In this document: one piece after another, positions 1 through 7,488 of the stretch
Position numbering within the stretch: position 1 is the stretch's first letter
Layout of the letters: every line of letters begins with the position of its first letter
Origin: an uncultured Lachnospiraceae bacterium
GTDB taxonomy: Bacteria; Bacillota; Clostridia; Lachnospirales; Lachnospiraceae
NCBI GenBank assembly: GCA_910579085.1
Contig: CAJTRU010000064.1
Span: forward strand, 1-20,501
Reading direction: 5' to 3'
DNA length: 20,501 nt
Made by a program: the position numbers and the translations under genes
The notes under the pieces: model-generated
Database searches by the model: none
Seen by the model: the letters and a program-made list of their open reading frames with translations, nothing else
Told to the model about the DNA's origin: nothing

Positions 1-1064
1 TACTGGTATATATATATCCAAAATCTAGCCATACAATATAAAATAGTAGTAAAATTTATCAGCCATTTACATGTTATATATTTATTTTTTAAAAATTTTA
101 AATAATATCCTGCAATAATAATAACTGGTAAAAACAATACATGTGTTCTTCCAAATATTGGAACTATATATCCCAACATCCCAAAGCAAAACCCTGTACA
201 TAGATATACAAAACTAGTTTTAAAAAAGTTTTTATCATTATTCTTTCTTCCAAGATAAATAATAATAAAAAAAGGCAGGTAATATGCAATCTGTTCAAAT
301 CCAAATTCAATAGAATCCGCCAGACCATAATTAAAGTACCTTTCAGAACCTGCTAAAATACTTACAATACTGTTCCGTTCAATATAAAATAGCAAAAATA
401 AAATAACTAAACTGGCTACAATAAATTTTTTATTAAATATTTTGAAAAAGCAAAAAATATATGGAAGAAATAAAAACGCCATAGAAATATGAAAACACAT
501 AGAAATTACTATCCATATAAACGCTTTTTTTGCATTTTTTTCCACCATTGCATCAAATGCAAATAATGCAATACTTGATGCTAAATATGCACGTAAAGGC
601 GAAAAACCAGATATATAAAACACTGAAACAAAAAGTAAAATTGTAAGTGGGCCATCAATTTTATTCCAATATTTTTTAACTATTTTTAACACCGGAATAA
701 TAGTTAAAAGACTTATTATGAAAATAAACACCCAATACTGGTCTGTAATATTTCGTATTATTACATTTAATACTCTGTAGCCAATTTCAGTAGACTTATC
801 CCTGAAATCATCCATTGATGTTGCCGACAAAAAATTCATATAATATCCAGACCGTAAATCTCTGCCAGCCGTTCCAAATCCTTTAAAGAAAATAAGTATT
901 AATCCCGTAAATAATAATGATACCTGTATCTTTTTTTTATAAACCCCAAATTGTATATACTGGTTTTTGCAAAATACACATATAATATAACAGCTTGCAA
1001 TAATACCAAAATATAACAGCAATGTATAATTACTCCACATATAAGCCATATTCTGAAAATCCAT
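1..1064 (-). CDS. EpsG-family polysaccharide polymerase-like membrane protein (partial, C-terminus beyond window)
   Basis: The reading frame stays open from the ATG at 1064 to the window edge (354 codons plus 2 nt), so the C-terminus is missing. The start is chosen because AAGGGGG lies 8 nt upstream. The product is strongly hydrophobic with many predicted membrane spans. It has a GTAGRDLRSGYYMNF segment near residue 75, resembling the 'RGxDtxxY' loop of EpsG proteins, and a later SPLRAYLASSIALFAFDAM helix typical of the family. EpsG/Wzy-type proteins are thought to polymerise or export exopolysaccharide repeat units at the membrane. It is fourth in the operon, 43 bp after the GT2 gene, which fits that role. 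The family is inferred from motif and topology; O-antigen ligase/polymerase of another family is the alternative. Confidence 0.75.
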   Translation of the reverse strand, partial: MDFQNMAYMWSNYTLLLYFGIIASCYIICVFCKNQYIQFGVYKKKIQVSLLFTGLILIFFKGFGTAGRDLRSGYYMNFLSATSMDDFRDKSTEIGYRVLNVIIRNITDQYWVFIFIISLLTIIPVLKIVKKYWNKIDGPLTILLFVSVFYISGFSPLRAYLASSIALFAFDAMVEKNAKKAFIWIVISMCFHISMAFLFLPYIFCFFKIFNKKFIVASLVILFLLFYIERNSIVSILAGSERYFNYGLADSIEFGFEQIAYYLPFFIIIYLGRKNNDKNFFKTSFVYLCTGFCFGMLGYIVPIFGRTHVLFLPVIIIAGYYLKFLKNKYITCKWLINFTTILYCMARFWIYIYQ

Positions 1065-1107
1065 TCCCAAATCCCCCTTATTTGTTATAATTAAGCAGGC
1101 AATTCTA

Positions 1108-2085
1108 TTAGCTATTAAATATTGTATATATATTTTTCATAAAACTAAATCCAAAAAATGATAAAATTAATGCCATACGCACTTTTATACGGCTATTTTT
1201 ATTTAACAAAACACATTTCCTATATTTTTTAATAAACTCTATAATCTGTTCTTGTTCGTTTTTATATTGTTTATCTTTATTTCTTATCATTAATAAAATT
1301 ACAATTGCAATATTCACTGAACGTGAAATAACCCCTTGATAATATATAGTACTTTTAGAATTAAATATAAGGTGTTCAAGGCATCCTATTACTGCTATAT
1401 TCTTTCTGTCAAACCCTTTTCTCATTGCACTGTTTTCATGAACCATATAGTAATAATCTTGCACACTTATATATGTAATATTAGAAATATCCTTAAATAC
1501 CTTGTATTTAAATTCAAAATCTTCACCAATACTCATTTCTTGGTTAAAACGTATACTATCCAGACTTTTCATTGTATAAAGTGAAGCCCATACTGCGGTT
1601 ATTTCAATCCCATGAAAGGGTCTTTTCATATAAAGTAAATCATTAACTGCCTGTTCTCTATCTACGACCTTTTTCTTTATATCTTCGCTATTATAAATTT
1701 TATATTCATCAACTGTAAAGCAACCACATATTACACATTCACTACCCGTTTTCTGCATAGCATCATAAAGATGGAATAAATAATCCTTACCTATATAATC
1801 ATCACTATCTACAAAAGTAACATAATTACCATTACATTCATTTAATGCAGTATTTCTTGCCGAAGAAACACCATAATTTTCTGTATGAATTACTTTTACC
1901 CGGCAATCCTTTTTAGCATATTCATCACAGATTTTTCCACAATTATCTGGTGAGCCATCATCTACTAGCATAACCTCTATATTTCTATAACTCTGTTCCA
2001 GAACACTTTCAACACAACATTTCAGAAATTTCTCTCTAACTTTATACACCGGAATAATAACACTAATCAATTCATTTCTTTCCAT
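1108..2085 (-). CDS. Family 2 (GT-A) glycosyltransferase
   Basis: This 325-aa protein begins with the classic GT2 N-terminus (ISVIIPVYKV, residues 7-16). It has VDDGS at 41-45 for nucleotide-sugar binding and DSDD at 93-96, the metal-binding DxD motif. Family members transfer a sugar from an NDP donor to a growing glycan on the cytoplasmic face of the membrane. The length and the C-terminal basic/hydrophobic stretch match EPS/capsule enzymes. Its start lies inside the end of the preceding GT4 gene (14-bp overlap), so translation is probably coupled. The sugar specificity cannot be read from the sequence. Confidence 0.9.
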   Translation of the reverse strand: MERNELISVIIPVYKVREKFLKCCVESVLEQSYRNIEVMLVDDGSPDNCGKICDEYAKKDCRVKVIHTENYGVSSARNTALNECNGNYVTFVDSDDYIGKDYLFHLYDAMQKTGSECVICGCFTVDEYKIYNSEDIKKKVVDREQAVNDLLYMKRPFHGIEITAVWASLYTMKSLDSIRFNQEMSIGEDFEFKYKVFKDISNITYISVQDYYYMVHENSAMRKGFDRKNIAVIGCLEHLIFNSKSTIYYQGVISRSVNIAIVILLMIRNKDKQYKNEQEQIIEFIKKYRKCVLLNKNSRIKVRMALILSFFGFSFMKNIYTIFNS

Positions 2086-3190
2086 GTTTTAAATACCAGC
2101 CTTGTAATTTAGGTGCACATTTTTTTATATCATACATATAGCATGCCGGAAATAATTTTACTTTCATATTAAGCATACTAATAGCCTGTTCTGCCCATTT
2201 TCTATTATCCTCTTTCAAATTCATATATTTACATGCTGTACTAATACAAACTTCCTTTGACACAGCATCAGAAACTAAAACAGGTATTCCTGAAATCTGT
2301 GCTTCAATAGAAACAATAGAAAAACCTTCAAAATAGGATGGTAATATTATTAAATCCATTAACGGATAATAAACTTCTGGGTTTGAAACCTTTCCAGTAC
2401 ATATAACCTTGCCAGTTAACCCCAGTTCTTTAACTCTTTCTACTATATCATTGTGTAATTCACCATCTCCTATTAACAGAAGACATGCATTATTATTTTT
2501 CTTATATATTTCATTAAAGATATCTAAAAGCTTCATATGATTTTTGGCATAAGTAAATCTTCCCACATGACCTATAACAATTCTATTCTCTAATGACAAT
2601 TTGTCTTTAATATTGGAAATAGTTTGTTCAGAAATATTAAATTTGTCAAAATTTATAGCATTATTAACTATTAATACTTTTCCTTTATCAAAATTTTTAT
2701 TTCCAAAAAGCCATCTGCCTGCTTTTTCAGAACACGCAAAATAATTTGTTGCAAATATTTTTGAGAAGTGTCTTAAAAATAATTTTAAAATATTCCTCTT
2801 CCACTCATTTCCCCCTAATACACTATGATTATGTGCAATCCTTACTGGAGTTTTAACCAGCCATGCTACAAATAGAGGAAATACACTTATAGTATTTAAG
2901 TGAGAATGTACAATAGAATAATTATTTTCAAGCAAATATTTTCTTAATTCTGGTATATATCTCCACAATCTTTGATATGGTGGTAATTTATAAAACTTAG
3001 CTCCCATTGAAATAATGTCTTTAGGAGGTGTAACAGTTGAATCTGAATCATAAAAAAAATCAAATTGTACCTTATTGTGGTCTATTTCTCTATAATAATT
3101 GAACACAACTGTTTCTACACCACCTGCCCACATTTTTCCAATTATTTGTGCAACACGCAATGGTTCTTTTGTATTTGTCCCTTTGTCCAA
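2072..3190 (-). CDS. Family 4 (GT-B) glycosyltransferase, EpsF-like
   Basis: The 372-aa protein has an N-terminal Rossmann half (LRVAQIIGKMWAGGVE, residues 11-26). Its C-terminal GT-B half carries VGRFTYAKNH (209-218), GDGE (241-244) and the E288-GFS...E296 donor-binding signature. This is the architecture of retaining GT4 enzymes in exopolysaccharide clusters such as EpsF. No ATG fits. The frame is closed upstream by a TGA, and the best start is a TTG at 3188-3190, two bases after the recombinase stop, with GGGG/GGATAGG upstream. A second TTG at Leu11 would give the more usual family N-terminus. The tight junction and weak start suggest dependence on translation of the preceding recombinase. 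Confidence 0.88.
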   Translation of the reverse strand: MDKGTNTKEPLRVAQIIGKMWAGGVETVVFNYYREIDHNKVQFDFFYDSDSTVTPPKDIISMGAKFYKLPPYQRLWRYIPELRKYLLENNYSIVHSHLNTISVFPLFVAWLVKTPVRIAHNHSVLGGNEWKRNILKLFLRHFSKIFATNYFACSEKAGRWLFGNKNFDKGKVLIVNNAINFDKFNISEQTISNIKDKLSLENRIVIGHVGRFTYAKNHMKLLDIFNEIYKKNNNACLLLIGDGELHNDIVERVKELGLTGKVICTGKVSNPEVYYPLMDLIILPSYFEGFSIVSIEAQISGIPVLVSDAVSKEVCISTACKYMNLKEDNRKWAEQAISMLNMKVKLFPACYMYDIKKCAPKLQGWYLKHGKK

Positions 3191-3192
3191 AC

Positions 3193-4434
3193 CTATCCAA
3201 TCCCCTTTAAAAACCTGTCATCTTTTACAAGCCATTGTTTATATCTGTCACATACTGTTCCTGTTCCTATGCCCATAACATATGCAACACTGTACACATC
3301 TCCTCCAGCTTGCAAACACATTACTGCAAAAGTATCTCTTAACCGTTGGTAATTCAAATCATCTATCCATGCTGTTTCACCCACATTTTTCAAGCGGTAC
3401 TGCAACGTCCTGCTATCTGGTGGTGGATAATTTATACATGATTTCATTGTTGGTACAGTAGTACTTAAGCTTATTTCATTTTGTAATATAACTCTTTCAA
3501 TAACAGCCTTTTTTGTTCTACCAGCTTTTTTGTTTACTTCTGCAACATAACTTTCCTTTGATGGTTTTTTCTTTTTATTAATAACTTTTAACAAATCATA
3601 TAATTTTTCTGGTATAATAAATTCCCTACATTCATTTTGCGGAAGTTCACATTCTACAAGAATTGTTGATTGCTTTATTTCTTTGCTTTTTTTATTAATT
3701 TGAGAATTTTTACTTTTATCATTAAAAATGCCATAACTTTTATTGTTATCTATTAAATCACCTGTTTTCTGCTGTATTCTTACTAAATTTCTATGAATAT
3801 GGATTTTACCACTTTCTAAATCTGTATCCTCCCATTTTAAGCCACAAAGTTCTGAAAGGTTTATGCCTGTATAAAGTGGTAACAATATTTGTAATTGTAC
3901 ATCCAGTTCCTGTTTATACACAGCACATATTAACTGATGTATTTCCAATTCTGACAATGGCATTGCTTCTTTCTTATTTTTAATTTTATATTCTGGCTTT
4001 CCAAATAAAATCTCTGGTATAAATCCCTTTTCTGCTCCAAAGCGGAACATAGCATGTACTATATTTTCTAATAGATAAAGTGTATATTGTGATAAAGTTT
4101 CATTTTTCCTTAAACTTTTTATGTTACTTTCCTGTTTTAAAAATATAAGTATTTCAGACAAAATTTCAGCATTGAAAAGAATTGCTGGCATCTCACCTAT
4201 ATATGGAAGAATGTATTTTTCAATATTTTTTTGATAACATGCATATGTGGATGGCCTTAAGATACTTTTAATATCTAAAGCCCACTGTTCTGCCAGTTCC
4301 CTTATTAAAAATGATTTTTCTATATCTTTATTGTTAGAAAATGGATATTGCAGATGGATTTTTTTGTGTTTAATATATTTATAAAAACTGTTCTGTTGTA
4401 AATGGGAGTGTAAATTTTCAGTTTTTTGTTCCAT
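3193..4434 (-). CDS. Degenerate tyrosine recombinase-like protein, first gene of the polysaccharide operon
   Basis: With the start set at the ATG at 4434 (GGAGG at 4443-4447, 8 nt spacing) the product has 413 residues; an upstream ATG at 4449 lacks a ribosome binding site. Residues about 45-150 look like a SAM-like core-binding domain, followed by an integrase catalytic fold. Key catalytic positions are altered: box I reads YTGINLSEL, with Asn192 where the family has Arg. The HxLRH box reads QRLRD, keeping only Arg366, and the GH position is GI at 389. A candidate nucleophile Tyr398 remains. A roughly 100-residue Lys-rich insertion follows box I. Loss of the box I Arg normally abolishes strand cleavage, so a DNA-binding, accessory or regulatory role is more likely. 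It is the gene nearest the invertible segment and leads the EPS genes. Confidence 0.8.
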   Translation of the reverse strand: MEQKTENLHSHLQQNSFYKYIKHKKIHLQYPFSNNKDIEKSFLIRELAEQWALDIKSILRPSTYACYQKNIEKYILPYIGEMPAILFNAEILSEILIFLKQESNIKSLRKNETLSQYTLYLLENIVHAMFRFGAEKGFIPEILFGKPEYKIKNKKEAMPLSELEIHQLICAVYKQELDVQLQILLPLYTGINLSELCGLKWEDTDLESGKIHIHRNLVRIQQKTGDLIDNNKSYGIFNDKSKNSQINKKSKEIKQSTILVECELPQNECREFIIPEKLYDLLKVINKKKKPSKESYVAEVNKKAGRTKKAVIERVILQNEISLSTTVPTMKSCINYPPPDSRTLQYRLKNVGETAWIDDLNYQRLRDTFAVMCLQAGGDVYSVAYVMGIGTGTVCDRYKQWLVKDDRFLKGIG

Positions 4435-4475
4435 ACAGCATCCCTCCATTACTCTAAAAGAACTATATTGATATT

Positions 4476-4504
4476 TACAACATAATAAAAATAATGTTGT
4501 AAAT
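4476..4504 (+). repeat. Left inverted repeat / candidate recombination site of the invertible segment
   Basis: This is a perfect 29-bp reverse complement of 4732-4760. On this side the palindrome is full: ATTTACAACAT (4473-4483), a 10-bp spacer AATAAAAATA, then ATGTTGTAAAT (4494-4504). Two symmetric 11-bp arms around an asymmetric centre are what a pair of tyrosine recombinase protomers would bind. The A-rich versus T-rich spacer gives the two sites opposite polarity, which predicts inversion rather than deletion. Confidence 0.85.
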
Positions 4505-4689
4505 AAGACGGAACTGTATAATATCTGGTATTTAGAAATTAAAAAATAGGATAATACTGGTTTTTAATTTATATTTTAGATAAACACTTATACACAATAA
4601 ATTTGCACATTTGTAATATAAAAACCACTTAAACATCATTTATGGAAATATTGACCATACAAAACATAAAAGTTTTTTCGTAAAAGATC

Positions 4690-4718
4690 TTGAAAAGTAA
4701 AAATAAATATGCTATTAT
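4690..4718 (+). promoter_or_regulatory. Extended -10 sigma-A promoter inside the invertible segment, currently facing right
   Basis: TTGAAA (4690-4695) and TATTAT (4713-4718) are separated by 17 bp. A TG lies at 4710-4711, giving an extended -10 (TGCTATTAT). Each hexamer matches consensus at 5 of 6 positions. It is the best promoter seen in the segment. In this orientation transcription would start near 4725, cross the right repeat and run antisense through the intact recombinase. If the segment flipped, the same promoter would drive the polysaccharide operon. Confidence 0.65.
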
Positions 4719-4731
4719 TCCATAGTATCAG

Positions 4732-4760
4732 ATTTACAACATTATTTTTATTATGTTGTA
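4732..4760 (-). repeat. Right inverted repeat / candidate recombination site of the invertible segment
   Basis: This is a perfect reverse complement of 4476-4504. It reads ATTTACAACAT (4732-4742), spacer TATTTTTATT, then ATGTTGTA (4753-4760). The outermost three bases of the second arm differ from the left site, so the identity stops at 29 bp. The site begins about 7 bp after the predicted transcription start of the internal promoter and lies 10 bp from the stop codon of the intact recombinase. Confidence 0.85.
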
Positions 4761-4770
4761 TTCTCTTTTT

Positions 4771-5619
4771 CTATGTTACTACTACCAAATCCATTTCATC
4801 CATGTGTTTCTGGTACTCCCTGCTTGTTGTCATTATATAAACCCTTGTTGTTTCAATGCTGCTGTGTCCAAGTATATCTGCAAGTTTTGCTATATCTTTA
4901 CAAGTGTTGTAAAATGTTTTTGCAAATAAATGCCTTAAATTATGTGGAAATACTTTTTCCTGTTCTACACCTGCTTCTTTGCACAATGCTTTCATTTCAC
5001 GCCATATATTACTGCGGTTTATTGGCTTGCCGCTTCTTGTACGGAAAACTACACCATTTTTTGTTCCATTTTTATGTATGTAATATAAAAGTTTTATTTG
5101 TAGTGCTTTTGGTATGAGAATTTGCCGCTCCTTTCCCTTGCAGTATACGTTAACTGTACCTTCATTTACACTTTTAACTGTTATAAAAGCTAGTTCACTC
5201 ACTCTTAGCCCAATTGCACACAATGTCTGTATAAGCATTGAAAGTTTTATCTTGCCAGATTTTTCAGCAGCAGCCACTAGTTTTTTGTACTCTTTTTTTG
5301 ATAAATCCATATTATTGGGCATAAAAGCTTTTTTCTGCACTTTTATTGTTTTTATCTTTAAGTCATTCCATCCCATAAACTGAAAAAAGCAATTGGCTGC
5401 TACAAGAAAAGAATTTATACTGCCAGATTTATAACAGCCTTTATTCTGTAAATATTCTTTATAACTGACTATAAGTTTCTTATCCAGTTCCTGCCCATTT
5501 GCGTATTCTTTTAATTTTTTAATGTCACAAATATATTTACTGACTGTTGCATTGCTTTTTTCTTCTTCAAAAAGATATTCCCTGAATTTCTCCATAAGTT
5601 TGTTTGTTACTTTTCTCAT
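4771..5619 (-). CDS. Tyrosine recombinase, probable invertase of the adjacent promoter switch
   Basis: The start is the ATG at 5619, preceded by GGAGG with 5 nt spacing, giving 282 residues; an upstream TTG at 5658 would only add unlikely codons. Residues 1-90 form a SAM-like core-binding domain. The catalytic domain keeps every active-site position: Arg139 (GLRVSEL), Lys163 (CKGKER), His226 and Arg229 (HNLRH), His252 (GHSS) and nucleophile Tyr261. Length and architecture fit XerC/D-like phase-variation recombinases rather than phage integrases, as no Arm-binding domain is visible. It lies next to a pair of 29-bp inverted repeats, its likely substrates. A terminator-like hairpin sits in its leader. 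Confidence 0.9.
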   Translation of the reverse strand: MRKVTNKLMEKFREYLFEEEKSNATVSKYICDIKKLKEYANGQELDKKLIVSYKEYLQNKGCYKSGSINSFLVAANCFFQFMGWNDLKIKTIKVQKKAFMPNNMDLSKKEYKKLVAAAEKSGKIKLSMLIQTLCAIGLRVSELAFITVKSVNEGTVNVYCKGKERQILIPKALQIKLLYYIHKNGTKNGVVFRTRSGKPINRSNIWREMKALCKEAGVEQEKVFPHNLRHLFAKTFYNTCKDIAKLADILGHSSIETTRVYIMTTSREYQKHMDEMDLVVVT

Positions 5620-5624
5620 AGTTT

Positions 5625-5629
5625 CCTCC
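5625..5629 (-). promoter_or_regulatory. Ribosome binding site that fixes the recombinase start
   Basis: GGAGG on the minus strand lies 5 nt before the ATG at 5617-5619. It overlaps an upstream in-frame ATG (5631), making that one unlikely as the start. Confidence 0.8.
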
Positions 5630-5656
5630 ATTGTTATATTTTTATATTTTCCAGGC

Positions 5657-5690
5657 AAAAAAATAAACCCTTATATTTTTATAAGAGTTT
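5657..5690 (-). terminator. Intrinsic terminator or attenuator in the leader of the intact recombinase
   Basis: On the minus strand a stem AACTCTTATA / TATAAGGGTT (one G-T pair, short A loop) is followed directly by ATTTTTTT. It lies about 38 nt upstream of the recombinase ATG. It could end transcripts coming from the DUF1877 gene or act as an attenuator on the recombinase leader. The stem is AT-rich, so strength is uncertain. Confidence 0.55.
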
Positions 5691-5841
5691 CCAATTCACC
5701 AGAATAACATTATTTAATTTTTCCAAATGCATTAAACTGCCTCTGCATTTCTTATTAAACAGCTTCCCACACTGTACAAATTGATATTATCTTTATTTTA
5801 CATATATAATCCATACATAAATTTATATGTTTTGCCTGTTG

Positions 5842-5869
5842 TATATAATATATATTTTATACATAACAA
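5842..5869 (-). promoter_or_regulatory. Weak candidate promoter for the recombinase leader
   Basis: On the minus strand TTGTTA (5864-5869) and TATATA (5842-5847) are 16 bp apart. It lies between the DUF1877 stop and the attenuator-like hairpin. The area is so AT-rich that chance matches are expected. The rest of 5691-5919 shows no gene. Confidence 0.3.
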
Positions 5870-5919
5870 GCTGTGCCGCTGCTGTAAAAACTGCCAGCAG
5901 CAGCACAAACCTTCCTGTT

Positions 5920-6459
5920 TTACTGGTCAACAGTAAATAGCACATACTTTTTCTCTGCTGCTGCCCTTTCCCAGAAAGAAATACTGTCACTGAACCATTC
6001 CCATGTATAATTAAAATCCTCTTCACTCATAGGATAACAATAATCTTCTTCATCTATATTGTAATACCATTCCCTGAACTGTTCCTCTGTTATTTTAGGA
6101 AGTTCTGCTGCAACCCTTGCTACCTGTTCTGGTGTTTTAAGTGTGATAATATCACTTTCTTCACCTTCTGGTGTAATATATTCACCATTTTCAAGTTCCA
6201 CACCATAAAGCGGCTTACCAGCAAGAACTACATAACATAAAGGCTGGTTATCTTCCTTATAATCCAACTCCCCGCCATTAAGTGCACGGTGCATTGCATC
6301 CCATGCTTTGTCTAATTCTTGTGTATACTCTGGGTAATCATCAAAAAATATTTCCTCTATTTCCTCATGCATATAATAAGCACGGTCTTTTCTTGGCACT
6401 GCTTCCAGATTAAGTACCTGCTGCTCATCAAGTGCAAATAAAACTGCCAGACATCCCAT
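5920..6459 (-). CDS. DUF1877 (YfbM-like) family protein
   Basis: The 179-aa acidic, cytosolic-looking protein starts MGCLAVLFALDEQQVLNL, with an N-terminal 'MG-x-L-x-x-L' pattern. It then has a helix with W..MH..L (DKAWDAMHRALNGGE) that typifies DUF1877. The C-terminal half contains EQFREWYYNIDEEDY and a final YVLFTVDQ. No catalytic motif or membrane segment is visible, and the family's function is unknown. AAAGGAG precedes the ATG, and a TATAAT at 6489-6494 (minus strand) could be its -10, but no good -35 accompanies it. It is probably transcribed alone. Confidence 0.75.
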   Translation of the reverse strand: MGCLAVLFALDEQQVLNLEAVPRKDRAYYMHEEIEEIFFDDYPEYTQELDKAWDAMHRALNGGELDYKEDNQPLCYVVLAGKPLYGVELENGEYITPEGEESDIITLKTPEQVARVAAELPKITEEQFREWYYNIDEEDYCYPMSEEDFNYTWEWFSDSISFWERAAAEKKYVLFTVDQ

Positions 6460-6540
6460 ATTTTTATCTCCTTTATATTGTAAATAATATTATAATCAAA
6501 TTGTAAAACATTATGCGTAACAGCATTAATCCTTTATTGT

Positions 6541-6650
6541 TACTTTCCGTCTTTTATACTTTTAATTTGTTACTACTTTCCGTTTTTTATTGCTTTTTAT
6601 TACTCTTCATTTATTTTTACTTTCCATTTTTATTGCTTCCCGTTTTTATC
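6541..6650. repeat. Degenerate AT-rich short repeats downstream of the DUF3737 gene
   Basis: The motif TACTTTCC followed by (G/A)T-rich runs recurs at 6541, 6574 and 6618, with a related TGCTTCCCGTTTTTATC at 6634. Spacings are irregular (33, 44 and 16 bp), so this is a decayed or slippage-derived repeat, not a clean tandem array. No hairpin is evident, so it does not look like an ordinary terminator. Confidence 0.45.
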
Positions 6651-7482
6651 ACTTTACTATAACTTTCCCCTTTGAATTACTGTCATCGCGTATTACTTCA
6701 CAGCCAGATGGTATATAAATATTTCCTGAAAGCGGGTTTTTAATACTTATTACAGGTGTGGTAATTACAGCCTCTGTCTCTGATTTCTCAAAGCATAAAT
6801 CTGCATCATACATTTCACAATTAACAAGTTTTAAACCCTTACAATAACACAATGGCTGTGTTCCAGTAATTTTACAATTTTCAAATATAACATTTTCACA
6901 ATACCATGCAAGGTATTCACCATTTATAATACTATTTTTTATTGTTATATTTTTAGCGTGCCAGAATGCATCTTTTGTATTAAATATGCAATTTTCAAAC
7001 ACAGAATTTTCTATATACTGGAATGAATATTTACCATCCAGGCTTACATTATTAAAGTCCAGCCCTGTTGAACGCATCATAAAATATTCACCTTTTGCAG
7101 TGCAGTCTTTCATAGTAATATTATGTACTGACCACCCAAATTCTGGTGAAATAATATCACATCCACGCATATTTACACTTTTGCACTCACGCAGGGCTTT
7201 TATTCCATAAAGTTTTGAATTTGAAATATCTATATTACTAGAATACCATAAGGCAGCACGGCATTTTTCTGTCATTTCCGAACCTGATATGCTAATCATG
7301 TTATCATGCCAGAATGGGTAACGCAGGTTAAAGTAAGAGTCTGATACCTGTATATTGTGACATTCCTTTAAAGCGCTTTCACCATCTGCTGGCCCGTCAA
7401 ATGTACATTTGATAACTGACAGGCCGCTGCTGCCATAAAGCGCCCTTTCCATATCAAATGTTTTATTTTCAACTACTGTCAT
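6649..7482 (-). CDS. DUF3737 family right-handed beta-helix protein
   Basis: This 277-aa protein consists almost entirely of short repeating strands ending in N/D-C-x or S-x-F patterns, such as 'VIFENCKITG', 'ITIKNSIING' and 'VNMRGCDI'. This is a parallel beta-helix resembling pectin-lyase-fold proteins but lacking an obvious catalytic centre. The start MTVVENKTFDMERALYGSSGL... and the FWHxxN / ALWYSxN repeats match DUF3737. There is no signal peptide. AGAGG lies 8 nt before the ATG, and the gene follows the metallophosphoesterase by 6 bp, so the two form an operon. Function unknown. Confidence 0.85.
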   Translation of the reverse strand: MTVVENKTFDMERALYGSSGLSVIKCTFDGPADGESALKECHNIQVSDSYFNLRYPFWHDNMISISGSEMTEKCRAALWYSSNIDISNSKLYGIKALRECKSVNMRGCDIISPEFGWSVHNITMKDCTAKGEYFMMRSTGLDFNNVSLDGKYSFQYIENSVFENCIFNTKDAFWHAKNITIKNSIINGEYLAWYCENVIFENCKITGTQPLCYCKGLKLVNCEMYDADLCFEKSETEAVITTPVISIKNPLSGNIYIPSGCEVIRDDSNSKGKVIVK

Positions 7483-7488
7483 AAAAGA

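Larger units (their letters stand above)
4476..4760. other. Putative invertible promoter segment (inverton) upstream of the polysaccharide operon
   Basis: The 285-bp segment is bounded by perfect 29-bp inverted repeats (4476-4504 and 4732-4760), leaving 227 bp between them. It contains no gene but has a good sigma-A-type promoter facing right. A catalytically complete tyrosine recombinase ends 10 bp beyond the right repeat, and a polysaccharide operon starts 42 bp beyond the left one. This is the layout of phase-variation switches in which a tyrosine recombinase flips a promoter between ON and OFF. Inversion about position 4618 would place the promoter -10 at 4518-4523 facing left, with transcription starting about 77 nt before the first operon ATG. 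The repeats and promoter are seen; the inversion is inferred. Confidence 0.82.

Noticed and set aside
4568..4597. A leftward promoter (TTGTGT-18-TATAAA) inside the invertible segment that would drive the EPS operon in the present orientation
   Set aside because: The -35 matches only 3 of 6 positions and the spacing is 18 in very AT-rich DNA; the rightward extended -10 promoter is clearly better. It remains a reason not to call the present state OFF with certainty.
5656..5658. TTG start for the intact recombinase
   Set aside because: It lies in the T tract of the terminator-like hairpin and has no ribosome binding site, whereas ATG 5619 has GGAGG at 5 nt.
5823..6026. 67-codon minus-strand frame at the end of the DUF1877 gene
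   Set aside because: It overlaps the DUF1877 coding region in another frame and has no supporting start signal.
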